Below are positions 37,705-46,878 of a DNA stretch of 64,000 nucleotides, piece after piece. Below the pieces are notes generated by a model. That model worked only from the letters and a program-made list of their open reading frames with translations, was not told where the DNA came from and searched no databases. The stretch lies in assembly GCF_020707215.1 (NCBI RefSeq), contig NZ_JAJFET010000012.1:1-64000 (forward strand). Reading direction: 5' to 3'. The DNA comes from Sphingomonas sp. PL-96 (GTDB lineage Bacteria > Pseudomonadota > Alphaproteobacteria > Sphingomonadales > Sphingomonadaceae). The position numbers and the translations under genes were made by a program. The stretch's first letter is position 1. The number at the start of each line of letters is the position of its first letter.

Positions 37705-38286
37705 GTCGGCCACGACTGAATGCCGATTATCGAGCGTTGCAGCAGCTTCAGGCTGAGCGGGCTCTCCAGAGAACCGGCGGCGCCCATGGCGTAGGCGCGC
37801 GAAACGAACGCGTCGGGATTGGGCTCGCCGAACGCCGTGAAAATCGCGAGAGTCTCGGTGATGTCGGGCGGGAGCAGCTGCGCAACGGTGATCGGCGGAC
37901 CGCCGGTGCTGCGCGCCATCGCGGCGACGTCGGCGGCTTTAGTTCCAATCTTGGCGCGGCAGGTCAGCCGCCAGAGAGGTGCGCTGGATATCCTTCACCA
38001 GCTCGTCGACGTTACGACATCGGTCGCGCCCATCCGTACTCGTCGAGGACGTTGAGATAGAGCGTGCGTGGCGGCGGCGCGGCCCCGGTCTCGTTGGTGA
38101 GTTCGCGGACCTTCAAGGCCGTGGTGCCGTCGATCGCGGCTTCGGCTTCAAACACGGTCGACTGCCCGATCCCCGATTCCCGGAGCAAGACAAGACGACG
38201 AACGGATGATCGCGCAAGTCGGCACCGGGCTCTGCGGCCGGCAAGCTGCGCTCTTCATCGAAAACCTGAACGCGTCTGTTGATCAT
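37705..38286 (-). pseudogene. Relic of a NACHT/STAND-like P-loop NTPase
   Basis: From ATG 38286 leftward: RVQVFDEERSLPA, then RLVLLRESGIGQSTVFEAEAA at the Walker A position and RTLYLNVLDE at the Walker B position. After frame changes come DELVKDIQRTSL, PLWRLTCRAKIGTKAADVAAMA and TVAQLLPPDITETLAIF, then GAAGSLESPLSLKLLQRSI. The last blocks (W-R-x-x-C-R, then SPLSLKLL) follow the layout of NACHT-type NTPases. The Walker A Lys is Gln here. The relic abuts the integrase remnant on the same strand. Confidence 0.55.
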
Positions 38287-38613
38287 GCGCCCAGTTGCCT
38301 GGCACGCCCAGATCCGTCAGCGCTAATGAAGAACCGACTTATTGGACCGCGCTGACGACGAATGTGCCTCCTCGGATCAAAGCTCAGTCCTGCCAAATCC
38401 GACGACGGGATCCTTCAGCTTGTCTGGCTTGCCGGCCGGCTTCTGCCAGAGCCACCCCACCATAAGCCCTGAACAGGTCGGGTCGGTTGAAACCTCGATC
38501 GGACGTTCTGATCAATCAACTGCACTGCTGTATTGCCAGCCATCTTCACACCTGTCGCGAAATGACAAGCCGTGTACGAGCCGCCGATCTATCAAGGGGC
38601 GGTGGAGGCAGAT

Positions 38614-39474
38614 ATGACATACAAGCACGCGATCATTACTGGCGGCGCCAGCGGCATCGGTCGCGCGCTTGTGTCGCGCCTCCTTCATCGCGGGACTCAT
38701 GTTGCTGTGCTTGATCGAACCATCCCATCCGACGTGATGCACGAGTTCACCTCCGTGGCCTCTTCCACTGGCGCGGCACTTACACCACTCAACGTCGACA
38801 TAACCGATGCCGCGGGTGTGGCCGAGGCAATAGAAGCCGCTGTTGCGGTGCACGGCTCGCCCGACCTAGTGGTAAACTGTGCCGGCATATCGATGATCCG
38901 GTCGGCCCTCGACACCTCCCCAGACGACTTCCGGCGCATGGTTGACGTCAATCTGAACGGCAGCTTCAACATCGCGTCGGCCGCCCTGCCGCACATGAAA
39001 CGCGGGAGTCGGTTGGCATTGGTCGCCTCTATGGCAGGCATCACCAGCAACTACGGCTACGCCGCATACGGCTCCTCCAAGTTCGGGGTCGTCGGACTGG
39101 CCGTGACATTGCGGTACGAGTGGGAGCCGCTCGGCATAGGCGTCAGCTGCATCTGCCCACCGGAGGTCCGTACTCCAATGGTAGCGGACGAAATCAACCG
39201 AGTGGACCCGCCACTTACCGAACGCGTCTCACGCTCATTGAAGCTATTCGCCGGGTCCCTCGACATCGATACCGCAGTCAACGAGATCTTGCGCGCTCTC
39301 GATGCAGGTCGTTTCATGATTGTACCGGGTGGAAAGGCGAAGGTCGCAGCTGGTATTTACCGTTACCTTCCTGCATTGCATTTCGCATCAGTCCGCGCGA
39401 TTGTCGCCCGACACTTACGTCGCGCAGTAGAGGCAGGGTCACCCAGGGCGTGCGACTCGAAGAAGGCACATTGA
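38614..39474 (+). CDS. Short-chain dehydrogenase/reductase
   Basis: This 286-residue classical SDR has a cofactor motif TGGASGIG (9-16), NCAG near 88 and catalytic Ser139, Tyr152 and Lys156 (YGSSK). An extension of about 40 residues ends the protein. GGAGG lies seven bases before the ATG, so this start is preferred over an upstream GTG at 38572. The flavin monooxygenase follows after 248 bp on the same strand; such pairs oxidise an alcohol to a ketone and then insert oxygen, which suggests a shared lipid, terpenoid or cyclic alcohol substrate. The substrate is not evident. Confidence 0.88.
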   Translation: MTYKHAIITGGASGIGRALVSRLLHRGTHVAVLDRTIPSDVMHEFTSVASSTGAALTPLNVDITDAAGVAEAIEAAVAVHGSPDLVVNCAGISMIRSALDTSPDDFRRMVDVNLNGSFNIASAALPHMKRGSRLALVASMAGITSNYGYAAYGSSKFGVVGLAVTLRYEWEPLGIGVSCICPPEVRTPMVADEINRVDPPLTERVSRSLKLFAGSLDIDTAVNEILRALDAGRFMIVPGGKAKVAAGIYRYLPALHFASVRAIVARHLRRAVEAGSPRACDSKKAH

Positions 39475-39722
39475 TAGTCCTGCCGCCCGCAACAAGGTAG
39501 CGGCGTCGAACCCCTCCTAAGCCGCTTCGGCTTTGATGCAAACCAGACCGCGCTGAACCTTGAACTGAATGGCAATTCGCAAGCCTCTTGGTCCCTTTTC
39601 CGTGATGCAGGTGGGCTCGCGTGTGGAGCTGCCTCTTTCTGCTACATCGATCCGGCAACGCTGTCGTGAAATGGCAAGTCAGCCCCCGTCCTTCGGACTA
39701 CTCTCCGGTCAGGAGAATGGAT

Positions 39723-41168
39723 ATGCCTGATTTTGATGTGCTGATCATCGGCGCTGGCCTGGCGGGAGTCGGGATGGCCTGCCGCTTAGAGGAGGCCGGG
39801 GCGAACCTGCGCTACGCAATCTTGGAGCGGCGTGACCGAATAGGCGGAACCTGGGACTTTTTCCGCTATCCTGGAATTCGCTCCGACTCCGATATGTACA
39901 CGTTGAGCTATCCCTTCCGGCCGTGGCTTAACTCCAAGGTACTCGCGGAAGGGCCAGCTATCCGCGATTATATCGAGGAGACGGCACAAGCATACGACGT
40001 CACCCGCAACATCGAATTTGGCATAAAGGTCGAATCGGCCAATTTTTCGACGGCCGATAATAGCTGGACGGTCACAGCGCGACGTGAGGTAGATGGCGCT
40101 GAGGTCGGTCTGACCGCGCGGTTCCTGGTTATGTGCACGGGATATTACGACTACGATCAAGGCTACCTGCCTGATCTGCCAGGACGCGAGCAGTTCCAAG
40201 GTATTTTGATCCACCCGCAGCATTGGCCAGAAGGACTCGACTGCGCTGGTAAAGCGGTGGTTGTGATTGGCAGTGGCGCGACTGCTGTGACGCTGGTGCC
40301 TGCCCTCGCCAAGACCGCGAGGCATGTAACGATGCTGCAGCGCTCGCCCAGCTACATCTTCAGCATTCCGGCGGAAGATAAGATGGCCCGTGCGCTCGGC
40401 CGCGTACTCCCAAAGAATTGGGTCTCGAGAATGGCCCGCTCACGTAACCTTCTGCTGCAACGCACGATCTACAAGGCGTCCCAAAGGTTTCCTAAGCAGA
40501 TGCGGCGCCTCTTGCTTTCCGCGGTCCGTAAGCAGGTGGGTCCCGGCGTTGATCAATCTCATTTCCAGCCAACCTACAATCCCTGGGACGAGCGACTGTG
40601 CGCGGTACCCGATGGTGACTTGTTCAAGACTCTCCGATCAGGGGACGCCTCGATTGTGACCGACGCCATCGAGCACTTCACCGCCGAAGGTATCCTGCTC
40701 AAGTCGGGTAGGCACCTTGACGCTGACATCGTGGTTTCGGCGACGGGACTACGCCTGAAGATGCTCGGCGGCATCAGCATCCGGGTTGATGGAGCGGCGC
40801 AGATGTTGAACGAAGGCGTCACTTACAAGGGAGTGATGGCAGCAGGAATACCTAACTTGGCATTTGTGTTCGGTTACACGAACATACCATGGACCGTGCG
40901 TGCTGATCTGTCAGCGCTATGGATCGTCAGGCTTCTGACACACATGCGATCAAATTCCTTGACTCAAGCGGTCGCCTACGCTCCTGCCGAGGTCGTGGAG
41001 ACAGCAAGCATCATGGATAGCATGCAGTCTGGCTACGTGAAGCGTGGGGAATCTGAGTTGCCCCGGCAAGGGCGTGGAGGGCCATGGCAAGTCACCAACG
41101 ACCTTAATATCGACAAGCCGCTGCTGCTCCGCCAGCCGGTAGATGATGGCATCCTGCAGTTCAGTTGA
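39723..41168 (+). CDS. Flavin-dependent monooxygenase with Baeyer-Villiger fingerprint
   Basis: This 481-residue protein has an FAD Rossmann motif GAGLAGVG (10-17), GGTWD (41-45) and a second, NADPH-binding motif GSGATA near 179. It also has the fingerprint F-x-G-x3-H-x3-W-P (Phe158 to Pro169), characteristic of Baeyer-Villiger monooxygenases. It would convert ketones to esters or lactones with NADPH and O2 in the cytoplasm; related enzymes of the EthA group also oxidise sulfur. AGGAG seven bases ahead favours ATG 39723; ATG 39717 lies too close to that site. Confidence 0.9.
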   Translation: MPDFDVLIIGAGLAGVGMACRLEEAGANLRYAILERRDRIGGTWDFFRYPGIRSDSDMYTLSYPFRPWLNSKVLAEGPAIRDYIEETAQAYDVTRNIEFGIKVESANFSTADNSWTVTARREVDGAEVGLTARFLVMCTGYYDYDQGYLPDLPGREQFQGILIHPQHWPEGLDCAGKAVVVIGSGATAVTLVPALAKTARHVTMLQRSPSYIFSIPAEDKMARALGRVLPKNWVSRMARSRNLLLQRTIYKASQRFPKQMRRLLLSAVRKQVGPGVDQSHFQPTYNPWDERLCAVPDGDLFKTLRSGDASIVTDAIEHFTAEGILLKSGRHLDADIVVSATGLRLKMLGGISIRVDGAAQMLNEGVTYKGVMAAGIPNLAFVFGYTNIPWTVRADLSALWIVRLLTHMRSNSLTQAVAYAPAEVVETASIMDSMQSGYVKRGESELPRQGRGGPWQVTNDLNIDKPLLLRQPVDDGILQFS

Positions 41169-41565
41169 TTACCGGTTCGGTCTTGCTAGACGATCTTAAC
41201 GAACTGTTTGACGCGGGATCGAGGTCGCCGGCTCGCCTTTGTTTTGACGTTAGGGCAGACGCACGACACGCAAGGGTTTGCGCCGTTGATCCGCATGATC
41301 CCCGACCGGCTCGACGCCGTGCTCGCCGACATGGGCTACGACGCCGATGCGGTCTGCGACGAGTTGGCCAGTGCGGACATCGAGGCGGTGATCTCGGCCA
41401 AGAACAAGCGTCACCACTCCGCACCTCTGGCGCGACGAGGTCGAGCCCCTGTTCTACAAACCTGAGAACTGTCGCCACCCATTACAACAAGGCCGCCGAA
41501 TGCTACAGCCGCTTCGTTAGCCTCGCCTCAGTGTTGCTCTGACTACCCTTTGTCCACGAAGCCAG
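41169..41565 (+). pseudogene. IS5-family transposase fragment
   Basis: Rightward text: GQTHDTQGFAPLIRMIPDRLDAVLADMGYDADAVCDELASADIEAVISAKNKR and, in another frame, VATHYNKAAECYSRFVSLASVLL. This is the end of an IS5-group transposase different from the two IS427-like copies. The N-terminal half is missing and the middle has lost sequence. It directly follows the monooxygenase stop. Confidence 0.75.
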
Positions 41566-42400
41566 GGGTCAGGACTCATTGGTCATAGCCAAGATGACGG
41601 TGGCTGCGAGGGCGACGGCGGAGAAGAAGGCGGTAGGGCAGCGGTCGTAGCGGGTAGCGGCGCGCCGCCAGTCCTTCAGGCGGCCGAACATGCTCGATTT
41701 GCTGCGGCGTTGGTAGCGGCGCTGGTCATATCTGACCGGCTCGCTGCGATCTGTGACCCGGGATGCCGGGATGAATGCCCTTGGCTTGGAGAGCATCCCT
41801 GAACCAGTCGACGTCATAGCCGCGATCACCGAGCAGCCACTGCGCCTTGGGCAGATCGTCGAGCAGCGCGACCGCGCGCTATAGTCGCTGACCTAGCCGG
41901 CGGTCATGAAGAAGCTCAACGGGAGGCCGTGGACGTCGGCAAGCGCGTGCAACTTCGTGTTCATGCCGCCCTTAGTGCGTCCGATCAGACGTCTGAGATT
42001 CCCTTTTTACCCGCAGGCTCGATGCCGTGCAGTGCGCCTTCAGAGATGTCGTGTCGATCATGACCGTCTTCGGCTCGGCGTCCGGCGCAGCCAGCTCCTC
42101 CATCATCCGCGCGAACACGCCTCGCTCGCCCCTCGCTTTCACCGGTTGTAGAGCGTCTGAGCGTCTTGTGCGGGCCATAGTCCTTCGGTGCGTTCCGTCA
42201 GCGGGAGCCCGTTGCGGTTGACGAACACGATGCCGCTTAACACCCTGCGGTCGTTGAGCCGGGGCCTGCCGTGGCTTCTGGGGAAGAACGGCCGCAGGCG
42301 CTCCATCTGCTCGTTCGTCAGCCAAAACAGATGGCTCGTTTCAGTGTCCTCTCGGAGCCTGAATCAGATCGCAGCCGTCACATCAATGCGTCCTGAACCC
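41566..42400 (-). mobile_element. IS5-family (IS427-like) element no. 2, decayed
   Basis: Ends GGGTCAGGACTCATTGGT (41566-41583) and the complement of GGGTTCAGGACGCATTGAT (42382-42400) are near-perfect inverted repeats. The 835-bp length is normal for the group. Leftward transposase text includes LFWLTNEQMERLRPFFP, PRLNDRRVLSGIVFVNRNGLP, MIDTTSLKAHCTASSL, LLDDLPKAQWLLGDRGYDVDWFRDAL and FGRLKDWR. Several frame changes and a TAG in the TAGQVSDY block make it non-functional. That same Gln codon is TAG in copy no. 1. Confidence 0.82.
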
Positions 42401-43234
42401 TAGCTTTCGCAACGTCGGATCGCGAAGGGCATGCCGACCTGAGCACAATGGGCGACCTTGCGGAGCAATTGGTGAGGTTGGACAATACTGCTCGGATTTG
42501 ATGATCGGCCGGACAACAGGCGCATCGACATTTGACGGAACATCATTGACCACCCCGCGTCGCCGCGGCGCTTCTCGTCACGGGATCGTAGGACCACGTT
42601 ATAGCTCGAGGAACCGCACGCATCACCGACGAACTCTCGTTACGGAAGCCTTTGCTGTAGCCGGCAAGACCCCTGAACTGGTGACGCAGATAACCTGTGA
42701 GTCGCTCGATCGACGAAAAGCGCGGCGCTCACACGCCTCGCGGTATGACCTGCTCCTGCGGCGCCGGCTCGCCTCAGCGCCGGGAAGATCGCCGACGGTC
42801 ATCCAAAACTGGCGAAGAGCGTCGGTGCCACGCTCGCTAGCGCGGTGATGTCGGTGCCCAGACTGCTCGAGCGGGAGCGCGCCAGCGACTACAAGCAGAA
42901 CCACCATTCGGGCCAAGACTAAACAGACGAGCCCGCCAAGCCTACGCAAATGCGCGATCAGTTTGCTTGCAACACCTACAGGCTGGCCTGACTCCAGCTA
43001 TAGTAACTCTGCATTTGAACTATAATCACGTCAGGCGCTCGGCGCACCGGAGACTGGCCTTGGAGGGGTGCGCCCCAACTCCGCGGCTGTGCGACTTGAT
43101 CAGCTCCGCCGCACGGTCGCTCCCGCCAGCGAAGCCGGACGGCTACCAAAACGCTGGGCTCTCACAATGGTATAAAGAACAAAGGGGCACACGTCGGGGG
43201 ACTCACGTTCATGTTCGGAGAGCTATGAAGGCAT
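42401..43234. other. Long gap without a supported gene
   Basis: Frames on both strands look random or are decayed. A leftward frame from 42949 opens with a hydrophobic leader (LGGLVCLVLARMVVLLVVAG) but ends without any recognisable domain. Confidence 0.5.
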
Positions 43235-44836
43235 ATGATCATTCCCACCCTGCGTAAGGCTCAGCGGCCGGTAGCCATCCTCGCACTCAGCCTGCTCGGA
43301 GCTTGCGGCGGCGTGAAGGATCCCACTCCGATGCCTAAGCCCGTGCTCGCCAGAGCTCCGAACCCGGCTCAATCGGCGTCGATCGACAGAGTTGCACTCG
43401 AGGGTCGATGGCCAATCACCGCGTTCGACGGGCGGCCGCCAGCAGCGGCGGATCATGCTGGCGCGTCCTCCCGGGCACCGTCCTTCACCTTCACCCGGAC
43501 CGGGTACGCCGCAACCGCAGGGTGCAACGCGCTGGGCGGCATCGGCACGCTGCATGGTGCGCGATATTATACGATGCCGGGACCGCAGACCGCAATGGGG
43601 TGCCTGGGCGGATTGGCCGAGCGGGAAATCATGCTGGGCACTGTGATGCGTACGTCACCCACCATCATGACCGTGGCGGAAGGAGAAATTCAGCTGTCCG
43701 GCGGGGGGCATCGGCTCACGCTTCGCCGTGACCCGCAAGCCATCACTCCATCCGCCGATACCGCGCCGATGCTGGCCGGAACCCGGTTTCAGATCCAGTC
43801 GGTGGATGGCGCGGTGCTCGAACCTCGCGGCGGGACCGAGGATCGTCCGCTGGGCTTCGCTGCCGAGGATTGGCGCGCGAAGCCGGCATGCGGAACGGTC
43901 TCGGGCAAGTGGCGTCAGGACGGCTGGACAGTGCGTGCGACCGATATTGTTGTGTCGCAGGAAGGATGCGGCGCTAGCGGCAGCACCACCGGTAGCGTGG
44001 TCCGCGAGCTATTTGCGTCGCAACCGAACTTCTCGGTTGGTCCTAATGGCGAACTCCTCGTAGCGGGCGGCGGCCACTGGATCGCGGCCGAGCGCGACAC
44101 GAGCGCCGCAGCGCGCGACATGCCGCGCTTGACAGGTAGCTGGGATATCATCCGCCTGGATGGGCAGCCGCTTCAAGCCAATAGTCCCGGCGAACAGCAC
44201 GCGCGCCTGGACTTCGGCGCGATGGGCTACACCGGTTCTACCGGCTGCAATTCGATCAGCGGCGACTATGTTACTCGCGGTAGCCGCCTTTACACTAATC
44301 CCGGTGCCAGTACGGAACGGGGTTGCGGTACGTTGACCACCCAGGAAAGCCGCATCCAGGCGCTGCTGCGCGCGTCGCCTCAGATCAGCCGGACGGGCAA
44401 CGACATTCAACTGATCGATGAAGCGGGCGGCATGCTGATCCGCCGGACAAGTCGCACGCCTAATGCGGTGCCTTCTGCCCATCCGCTGCCCACGCGATTT
44501 GTTGCCACCGCTATCTCGCTCAACGGGGAGCCCATGCAAAACGACGTCTCGGGTCCGAAATCCCGGGTCACGATCGCCGGCAAGGAAATCCGGATCGATA
44601 TAGGATGCGGCATGGTGAGCGCGGTCATCAGACGCGATCCCCAAGGCACGTTCCTCATCTCGAATGCCAGCAGCAGTGATGGCAGCTCGTGTACCGGGGC
44701 AAGACGCGCCCAGCATGATCAGGTGATGCGGATCATGAACGATTCTGTCGAAGGTATCGTCGACACCAAGGGCGACTTGCTGCTTGCCGGAGAAGGCGTG
44801 TGGCTCACGGCTCGGAAGCTGGATCAAGCGCGCTAA
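43235..44836 (+). CDS. Lipoprotein with four META/HslJ-like repeats
   Basis: This 533-residue protein has a lipoprotein signal peptide (lipobox LLGAC, Cys24). The META-domain opening L-x-G-x-W/F-x-I-x-x-x-D/N-G recurs near residues 55 (LEGRWPITAFDG), 178 (LAGTRFQIQSVDG), 297 (LTGSWDIIRLDG) and 420 (LPTRFVATAISLNG). Repeats one and three also have the conserved T-G-C-N-type turn (ATAGCNALGG, GSTGCNSISG). META domains occur in heat-shock protein HslJ and in secreted envelope proteins; a protective or folding role is plausible but unproven. Four in a row is unusual. Confidence 0.8.
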   Translation: MIIPTLRKAQRPVAILALSLLGACGGVKDPTPMPKPVLARAPNPAQSASIDRVALEGRWPITAFDGRPPAAADHAGASSRAPSFTFTRTGYAATAGCNALGGIGTLHGARYYTMPGPQTAMGCLGGLAEREIMLGTVMRTSPTIMTVAEGEIQLSGGGHRLTLRRDPQAITPSADTAPMLAGTRFQIQSVDGAVLEPRGGTEDRPLGFAAEDWRAKPACGTVSGKWRQDGWTVRATDIVVSQEGCGASGSTTGSVVRELFASQPNFSVGPNGELLVAGGGHWIAAERDTSAAARDMPRLTGSWDIIRLDGQPLQANSPGEQHARLDFGAMGYTGSTGCNSISGDYVTRGSRLYTNPGASTERGCGTLTTQESRIQALLRASPQISRTGNDIQLIDEAGGMLIRRTSRTPNAVPSAHPLPTRFVATAISLNGEPMQNDVSGPKSRVTIAGKEIRIDIGCGMVSAVIRRDPQGTFLISNASSSDGSSCTGARRAQHDQVMRIMNDSVEGIVDTKGDLLLAGEGVWLTARKLDQAR

Positions 44837-44944
44837 CGGCCCGGATGATCGCTCGCGGCACCATCTGTAGCTCCGTTAGCCTGAGAGCGACCAGAAAACC
44901 GCGCTCGACCTCCTCACCGCCGCAGCGCCGCGCTGGTCGCGAGC

Positions 44945-45514
44945 GTGCCCGCGCTCTATCAGACGATCTTCGGCACTCCGCTCAAGTGGGTGGCGATCCT
45001 CGCCCCGCTGGCGGTCGTGCTGCTGATCTCTTTCTGTGTCGGGCGGATAACCACCGCGCAGGCCCGCACCGCCTTCTTCGCCTTCGCCGCCGCGGTGATA
45101 GGCGTGTCGATGGCCAGCATCTTCCTAGTCTTCGCCGGCACCAGCATCGCACTGGCCTTCGTGAGCGCGGCAGCGGTCTTCGCGGGCATGAGCCTGTGGG
45201 GCTACACCACCAATATCGATCTGTCGCGCTGGTCGACCTTCCTGATGGTCGGGCCGATCCGCGTCGTGATCCCGAGCCTCGTCAACCTGTTCGTCGGATC
45301 CTCGACGCTGCAGCTGGTCTTCTCGATCGCGGGCGTGCTAATGTTCACCGTCCTCACCGCGCGGGATACGCAGCGGCTCGAGAGCAAGTACCTCGCCTAT
45401 GCCGGCACCGAGCGGGCCGAAAAGCTCGCGGTGATGGGCGCGCTGTCGCTGCACCTGAACCTGGTCGACCTGTTCCAGCTCCTGCTGAGCCTGTTCGACC
45501 AGCGCGAGGAATAA
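44945..45514 (+). pseudogene. Bax inhibitor-1/YccA family membrane protein, N-terminus lost
   Basis: The 189 residues give six hydrophobic helices and the BI-1 text FGTPLKWVAILAPLAVVL, AAAVIGVSMASIFLVF, SLWGYTTNIDLSRWSTFLMVG and DTQRLESKYL. Complete sphingomonad members are about 240 residues, so the cytoplasmic start and first helix are missing. A different frame just upstream encodes TALDLLTAAA, which looks like part of the missing helix, so a frameshift plus truncation upstream is likely. A GTG start at 44945 has no ribosome site. Confidence 0.75.
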
Positions 45515-46104
45515 GGGAGAGCGCCATGACAAGCCCATCGGGTACTTTCCCCTGGCCGGCGCCGGCGGCGACGCCCGCACCGGCGCGTCGAGGACGGGAT
45601 TAGGCTGCTGCGACCGCTTCGTCCGGCCTGAGGCCGAGCGCCGTCGGACAAAGAAGGAGCTCCGTCTTTTTACGCGCTGCTTGGGCGGGTCCCCCGAACA
45701 ATATGCAAGTGATAACAGGGCCCGGACGCTCTTGTCCGGAGACGCTCGAGTTAGACTCCAACTCCGCGCCTGGGGCACGTACCAAACAGCTGCTATCCAG
45801 ATCGGCCGGGTGCTTAGAGCAGCTCAAGCCTCTGATTTAGCAGGCTCGCCGTGAACTCCGTGACAGTTCGGAAGCATCGCCGTTCCCTCTTCAGAATTGC
45901 CGGATCTCCGGCGGCGTCCTCGAAAGTTGCGTCCAATCCGCACGGAGAACGCCGGTGCGAACGTAGCAGGTGAACCGGCCTCCAGGAGAGGTCAAAGATG
46001 GCAAGCAGCACATGAACGTGACAGAATGACGGAGGACTGCCATGAGTTAAGCATTGAGGCCCACGTCCGCTGACCTCGCCGAGGTTATCGCCCTCCTAGC
46101 CTCT
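45515..46104. other. Gap between BI-1 and fabI
   Basis: A 25-codon frame at 45526 (MTSPSGTFPWPAPAAT) follows an AGGGAGA and may be the stub of a gene. A leftward 65-codon frame (45814-46011) has no known domain. Nothing else is supported. Confidence 0.45.
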
Positions 46105-46878
46105 TCATGCGAGCAGATGCTGACCGCTATCAACGGGGATGATTGTCCCGGTGATCCGTTTCGCGGCGTCGCTGACGAGGAAAGCAGACAGCGCTCCTAC
46201 ATCCTCGACACCCACCAATTGTCCCTGCGGCACCGTAGCCGCGGCGCGCTCGAGTAGCTCGTCGAAGCGATCGATCCCGCTCGCCGCTCGCGTTGCGATC
46301 GGTCCTGGCGAGATCGCGTGTGCCCGAATTCCTTTGGGGCCGAGTTCCGCCGCGACATAGCGCGTCGCGCTTTCGAGCGCGGCTTTCACCGGTCCCATGA
46401 GGTTATAGTGCTCGACGACGCGCTCGGATCCGTAGAAGGTGACACAGAGCAAACAGCCGCCCTTCTTCATTAGTGGTTCCGCCAATTTCGCCATGCGCAG
46501 GAAGCTGTGGCAGGAGACGTCCATGGCAATGGAGAAGCCCTCTGCGGAGGAATCGACGACGCGCCCATGCAGATCCTCCTTGGGCGCAAAGGCGATGGAA
46601 TGGAGGAGAAAATCGAGCCCGCCCCATTGCCGCTCGACTTGAGCGAACAGCGCCTCAAGCTGGCCCGGAATCCGCACGTCGCAGGGAGCTGTCCATTCCA
46701 CCCGGAGCTGGTCACATACCGGCTGCACCCACTGCTTTGCCTTGCCGTTGAGATAGGTGGCGGCAAGCCTTGCGCCACATTGGGCGAATGCTTGCGCACA
46801 GCCCGCAGCAATACTTTGCTCATTAGCAATGCCGACGACGAGGCCGCGTTTACCTTCCAGATCGACAAGCTGCTTCAT
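46105..46878 (-). CDS. fabI: Enoyl-ACP reductase, FabI type
   Basis: This 257-residue protein shows the FabI NADH motif GIANEQSIA (residues 16-24), CDVR near 66, SIAFAPK (94-100) and the catalytic Tyr-x6-Lys (Tyr158, Lys165; MGPVKAALES follows). It reduces the enoyl double bond in fatty acid elongation. As last gene of the phaC-pta-ackA-fabI unit, overlapping ackA by four bases, it probably is a second, specialised copy rather than the housekeeping one; the usual R in the KRSIA motif is changed (EQSIA). It could draw NADH and acyl groups in step with storage polymer turnover. Confidence 0.93.
   Translation of the reverse strand: MKQLVDLEGKRGLVVGIANEQSIAAGCAQAFAQCGARLAATYLNGKAKQWVQPVCDQLRVEWTAPCDVRIPGQLEALFAQVERQWGGLDFLLHSIAFAPKEDLHGRVVDSSAEGFSIAMDVSCHSFLRMAKLAEPLMKKGGCLLCVTFYGSERVVEHYNLMGPVKAALESATRYVAAELGPKGIRAHAISPGPIATRAASGIDRFDELLERAAATVPQGQLVGVEDVGALSAFLVSDAAKRITGTIIPVDSGQHLLA

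Noticed and set aside
37705..37919. N-terminal domain of the integrase
   Set aside because: The text (PLWRLTCR..., SPLSLKLL) fits a NACHT-type NTPase better than an integrase N-terminus, so it was assigned to the NTPase relic.
6726..42000. Amber codons in transposases read through as a recoded Gln
   Set aside because: The same genes also have frameshifts and truncations, and host genes show no internal TAG, so decay is simpler.
44800..45603. A 267-codon frame covering the BI-1 gene in another phase
   Set aside because: Its text is Arg-rich and without domains, while the BI-1 frame has a clear multi-helix family match.
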